DNA of 43,707 bases from Bacteroidales bacterium (GTDB lineage: Bacteria; Bacteroidota; Bacteroidia; Bacteroidales; UBA932): positions 1-43,707 of the forward strand of contig JAKSJO010000003.1 in NCBI GenBank assembly GCA_024398125.1, written 5' to 3'. The position numbers and the translations under genes were made by a program. This document shows positions 42,219 through 43,707 of the stretch, piece by piece. Every line of letters begins with the position of its first letter. Positions within the stretch are counted from its first letter, which is position 1. Under the pieces are notes generated by a model. That model searched no databases. It was not told the DNA's origin and was given only the letters and a program-made list of their open reading frames with translations.

Positions 42219-43283
42219 ATGAAAAAGACAATCGTTTCTTTGGCAGCCATGATGTTCATGGGCATCGCCATGAATGCGCAGACCGAGAACATCCTGTTCA
42301 TCGAGGACTGCGGAACCGGCCCTTACAAGGCTGAAATGGTATCGGACGAAAGCCTCCCTACCCACACCATCTATCGTCCTCAGGACATCGATGCAGCCGT
42401 AAAGGCACAGGGCAAGCTTCCTGTAATTCTCTACGCCAACGGCGCATGTGTAAACAACAACGTCGAAATGCGTTACCTCCTCAACGAGGTGGCTTCATAC
42501 GGCTACATCGCCATCGCTATCGGACCATACGACGAGCGTGACGTCAACGAGCAGTGGAAGGGCGTCCTCAAGAGCGCCTATCCTTCTACCAAGGAGGTCT
42601 GCATGCTTGCCAACGGCGAGATCGTGACTCCTCCTACAGCCGAAGAGATCGCTGCACGCCAGGCTGCAGAGCAGGCTAGACGCGAGGCTGCTGCAAAGGC
42701 CGCAGCTTCCCAGAAGAAGTCAAAGAAGAACGCCGCTCCTCAGCCAGCACCTTTCCGTACCTATCCAAAGCAGATGCTTGAAGCTATGGACTGGATCACC
42801 GAGCAGAACGCGAATCCGGCTTCCGAGTACTATCACTGCATCGACCTTGACAACGTAGTTGCCATGGGTCAGTCTTGCGGTGGAGCCCAGACCCTCGCGA
42901 TCGCTTACGATCCAAGAGTGAAGACTGTCGTAATGCTTAATACCGGTATCGGCGACATGGAGATGCAGGGTGCTACCAAGAGCGCTCTCGAGAACCTCCA
43001 CACTCCTATCTTCTACCTCATCGGCGGTCCTGTTGACGTTGCATACGGCAACTCGGCAAAGGATTTCGAGAGAATCAACAACCTTCCTATCGTAATGATC
43101 AACACTCTCGACGGTCACTCAGGAACCTACTACGAGACTCACGGCGGCCCATACGCCGTTGCTGTACGCAAGTGGCTCGACTGGCAGCTCAAGGGCAAGA
43201 TCAGCAATAGCGCATTCTTCCTCGATGACGACGTCCTCAAGGCTTTCTATCCAAACTGGACCGTTGTCCGCAAGAACTGGTAA
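42219..43283 (+). CDS. secreted alpha/beta hydrolase with a charged insertion
   Basis: 354 residues with a signal peptide (1-20, ending M-N-A-Q). The fold resembles the dienelactone hydrolase / polyester hydrolase branch. The nucleophile is the Ser of G-Q-S-C-G-G, the acid probably the Asp of G-P-V-D-V-A-Y, and the His that of D-G-H-S-G. Between about residues 144 and 182 lies an Ala/Lys/Arg/Glu-rich stretch (E-E-I-A-A-R-Q-A-A-E through K-K-S-K-K-N-A) that interrupts the fold before the nucleophile and looks like a single charged helix. The substrate is unknown; an esterase acting on acetyl or feruloyl groups of plant polymers is a guess from the GH3 context. A terminator follows. Confidence 0.82.
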   Translation: MKKTIVSLAAMMFMGIAMNAQTENILFIEDCGTGPYKAEMVSDESLPTHTIYRPQDIDAAVKAQGKLPVILYANGACVNNNVEMRYLLNEVASYGYIAIAIGPYDERDVNEQWKGVLKSAYPSTKEVCMLANGEIVTPPTAEEIAARQAAEQARREAAAKAAASQKKSKKNAAPQPAPFRTYPKQMLEAMDWITEQNANPASEYYHCIDLDNVVAMGQSCGGAQTLAIAYDPRVKTVVMLNTGIGDMEMQGATKSALENLHTPIFYLIGGPVDVAYGNSAKDFERINNLPIVMINTLDGHSGTYYETHGGPYAVAVRKWLDWQLKGKISNSAFFLDDDVLKAFYPNWTVVRKNW

Positions 43284-43310
43284 TCGGTAAATGGGGCGTG
43301 CCCCGATATA

Positions 43311-43346
43311 AAAAGAGGATGACCCGAATGAGTCATCCTCTTTTTT
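43311..43346. terminator. strong rho-independent terminator
   Basis: AAAAGAGGATGAC and GTCATCCTCTTTT make a perfect 13-bp stem with an 8-base loop and a T-run. The A-tract on the left also lets it work for the FMN reductase gene on the other strand. A small GGGG-CGTG-CCCC hairpin lies just before it (43293-43304). Confidence 0.9.
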
Positions 43347-43363
43347 CGTTGTTTGCAGTACTC

Positions 43364-43707
43364 TTACCTGATGAAATTTGTCGTGATCCATGGCTCGCGG
43401 GCAGGGTCCTTGGCGTTTCCGCTTGCGAACTGCTTGAGCATATATGCCATGTTGTCGGCAAGGGTTCGCATGGTCTGGAGTCCTTCGGCATCCTGAGACA
43501 CCTCGCCTGGGCCTGAACCGTACGCGATGTTCCAGTACTGCGATGTAACTATCGGCATATTGAGCATCTGGAAAGGCATCTGGAGTGTCTGGAAAGCTGC
43601 AGAAGCGCCTCCACGACGACATACAGCGATGGCTGCAGCCGGTTTGCCCTGCATCACTCCGCTTGCAGCATACGACATTCTCTGGAGCACAGAAAGAACC
43701 TGTCCGG
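43364..43707 (-). CDS. NADPH-dependent FMN reductase / flavodoxin family protein, partial
   Basis: Only the C-terminal 113 or so residues are in the window; the frame is open through the right edge, so the true start lies outside. The segments G-K-P-A-A-A-I-A-V-C-R-R-G-G, M-L-N-M-P-I-V-T-S-Q-Y-W-N and D-A-E-G-L-Q-T-M-R-T-L are typical of the NAD(P)H-dependent oxidoreductases of the FMN_red family in gut anaerobes. Such proteins reduce flavins, quinones or nitro compounds. The 3' end converges on the terminator at 43311-43346. Confidence 0.85.
   Translation of the reverse strand, partial: GQVLSVLQRMSYAASGVMQGKPAAAIAVCRRGGASAAFQTLQMPFQMLNMPIVTSQYWNIAYGSGPGEVSQDAEGLQTMRTLADNMAYMLKQFASGNAKDPAREPWITTNFIR

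Noticed and set aside
43293-43304. GGGG-CGTG-CCCC hairpin as a separate terminator
   Set aside because: The stem is only 4 bp and has no T-run; the strong hairpin 7 bases later does the job.

Overview
The window looks like chromosomal DNA of an anaerobic gut- or rumen-type member of the Bacteroidales. The signs are promoter boxes of the Bacteroidetes form TAnnTTTG, few Shine-Dalgarno sites, many SusD-style lipoproteins, M64 and fimbrillin-type surface proteins, several secreted glycoside hydrolases, and about 50-55% GC in the lines I counted by hand. No rRNA, tRNA, CRISPR array, phage or conjugative module was seen. A genus cannot be assigned from sequence reading alone.

Layout. 55-1389 (-): a flavin reductase family protein, an EamA transporter broken by an internal deletion, a small winged-helix-like protein and a small membrane protein. 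1669-2610 (+): a secreted HExxH metalloprotease lipoprotein. 2686-8087: a carbohydrate block with GH43 and GH2 enzymes (-) diverging from a GH27 alpha-galactosidase (+), with no SusC/SusD pair. 8152-10309 (-): a 49-residue peptide gene followed by a fimbrillin-like/M64 peptidase fusion lipoprotein. 10411-13107 (-): a tight UbiA prenyltransferase / radical SAM / HAD phosphatase operon. 13153-15934 (-): a GT2 / LAB_N membrane protein / GT39 operon of lipid A-modification type. 15951-20438 (-): amino-acid genes (metY, threonine aldolase, sirtuin, serine dehydratase) with a 163-bp inverted-repeat element inserted at the end of the aldolase gene.

20472-27542 (-) is the most striking part: a six-gene complex I / group 4 hydrogenase-like operon. 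It has two antiporter-type subunits and NuoH-, NuoK-, NuoCD- and ferredoxin/NuoB-like subunits. The large subunit has lost all four Ni-Fe cysteine ligands and the small subunit has lost most ligands of the proximal cluster. It therefore fits the energy-converting-hydrogenase-related (Ehr) class and not a hydrogenase; its substrate is unknown. Upstream on the same strand, with gaps of 2 to 33 bases, lie a 5'-nucleotidase split into two genes, an ABC exporter and holA, so one transcript from 32518 to 20472 is possible.

32611-35718 (-) is housekeeping: a small HsdR-N-like nuclease-domain protein, CCA-adding enzyme, Xer recombinase and hibernation factor HPF, closed by a clear terminator. 35797-43283 (+) holds a CPA2 cation/proton antiporter, then a GH3 beta-glycosidase lipoprotein, a DEAD-box RNA helicase and a secreted alpha/beta hydrolase read from a good promoter and ended by a strong terminator. 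The window ends inside an NADPH-dependent FMN reductase gene (-). All gene-free stretches are under 300 bases; the longest (1390-1668) holds promoters and a palindrome.
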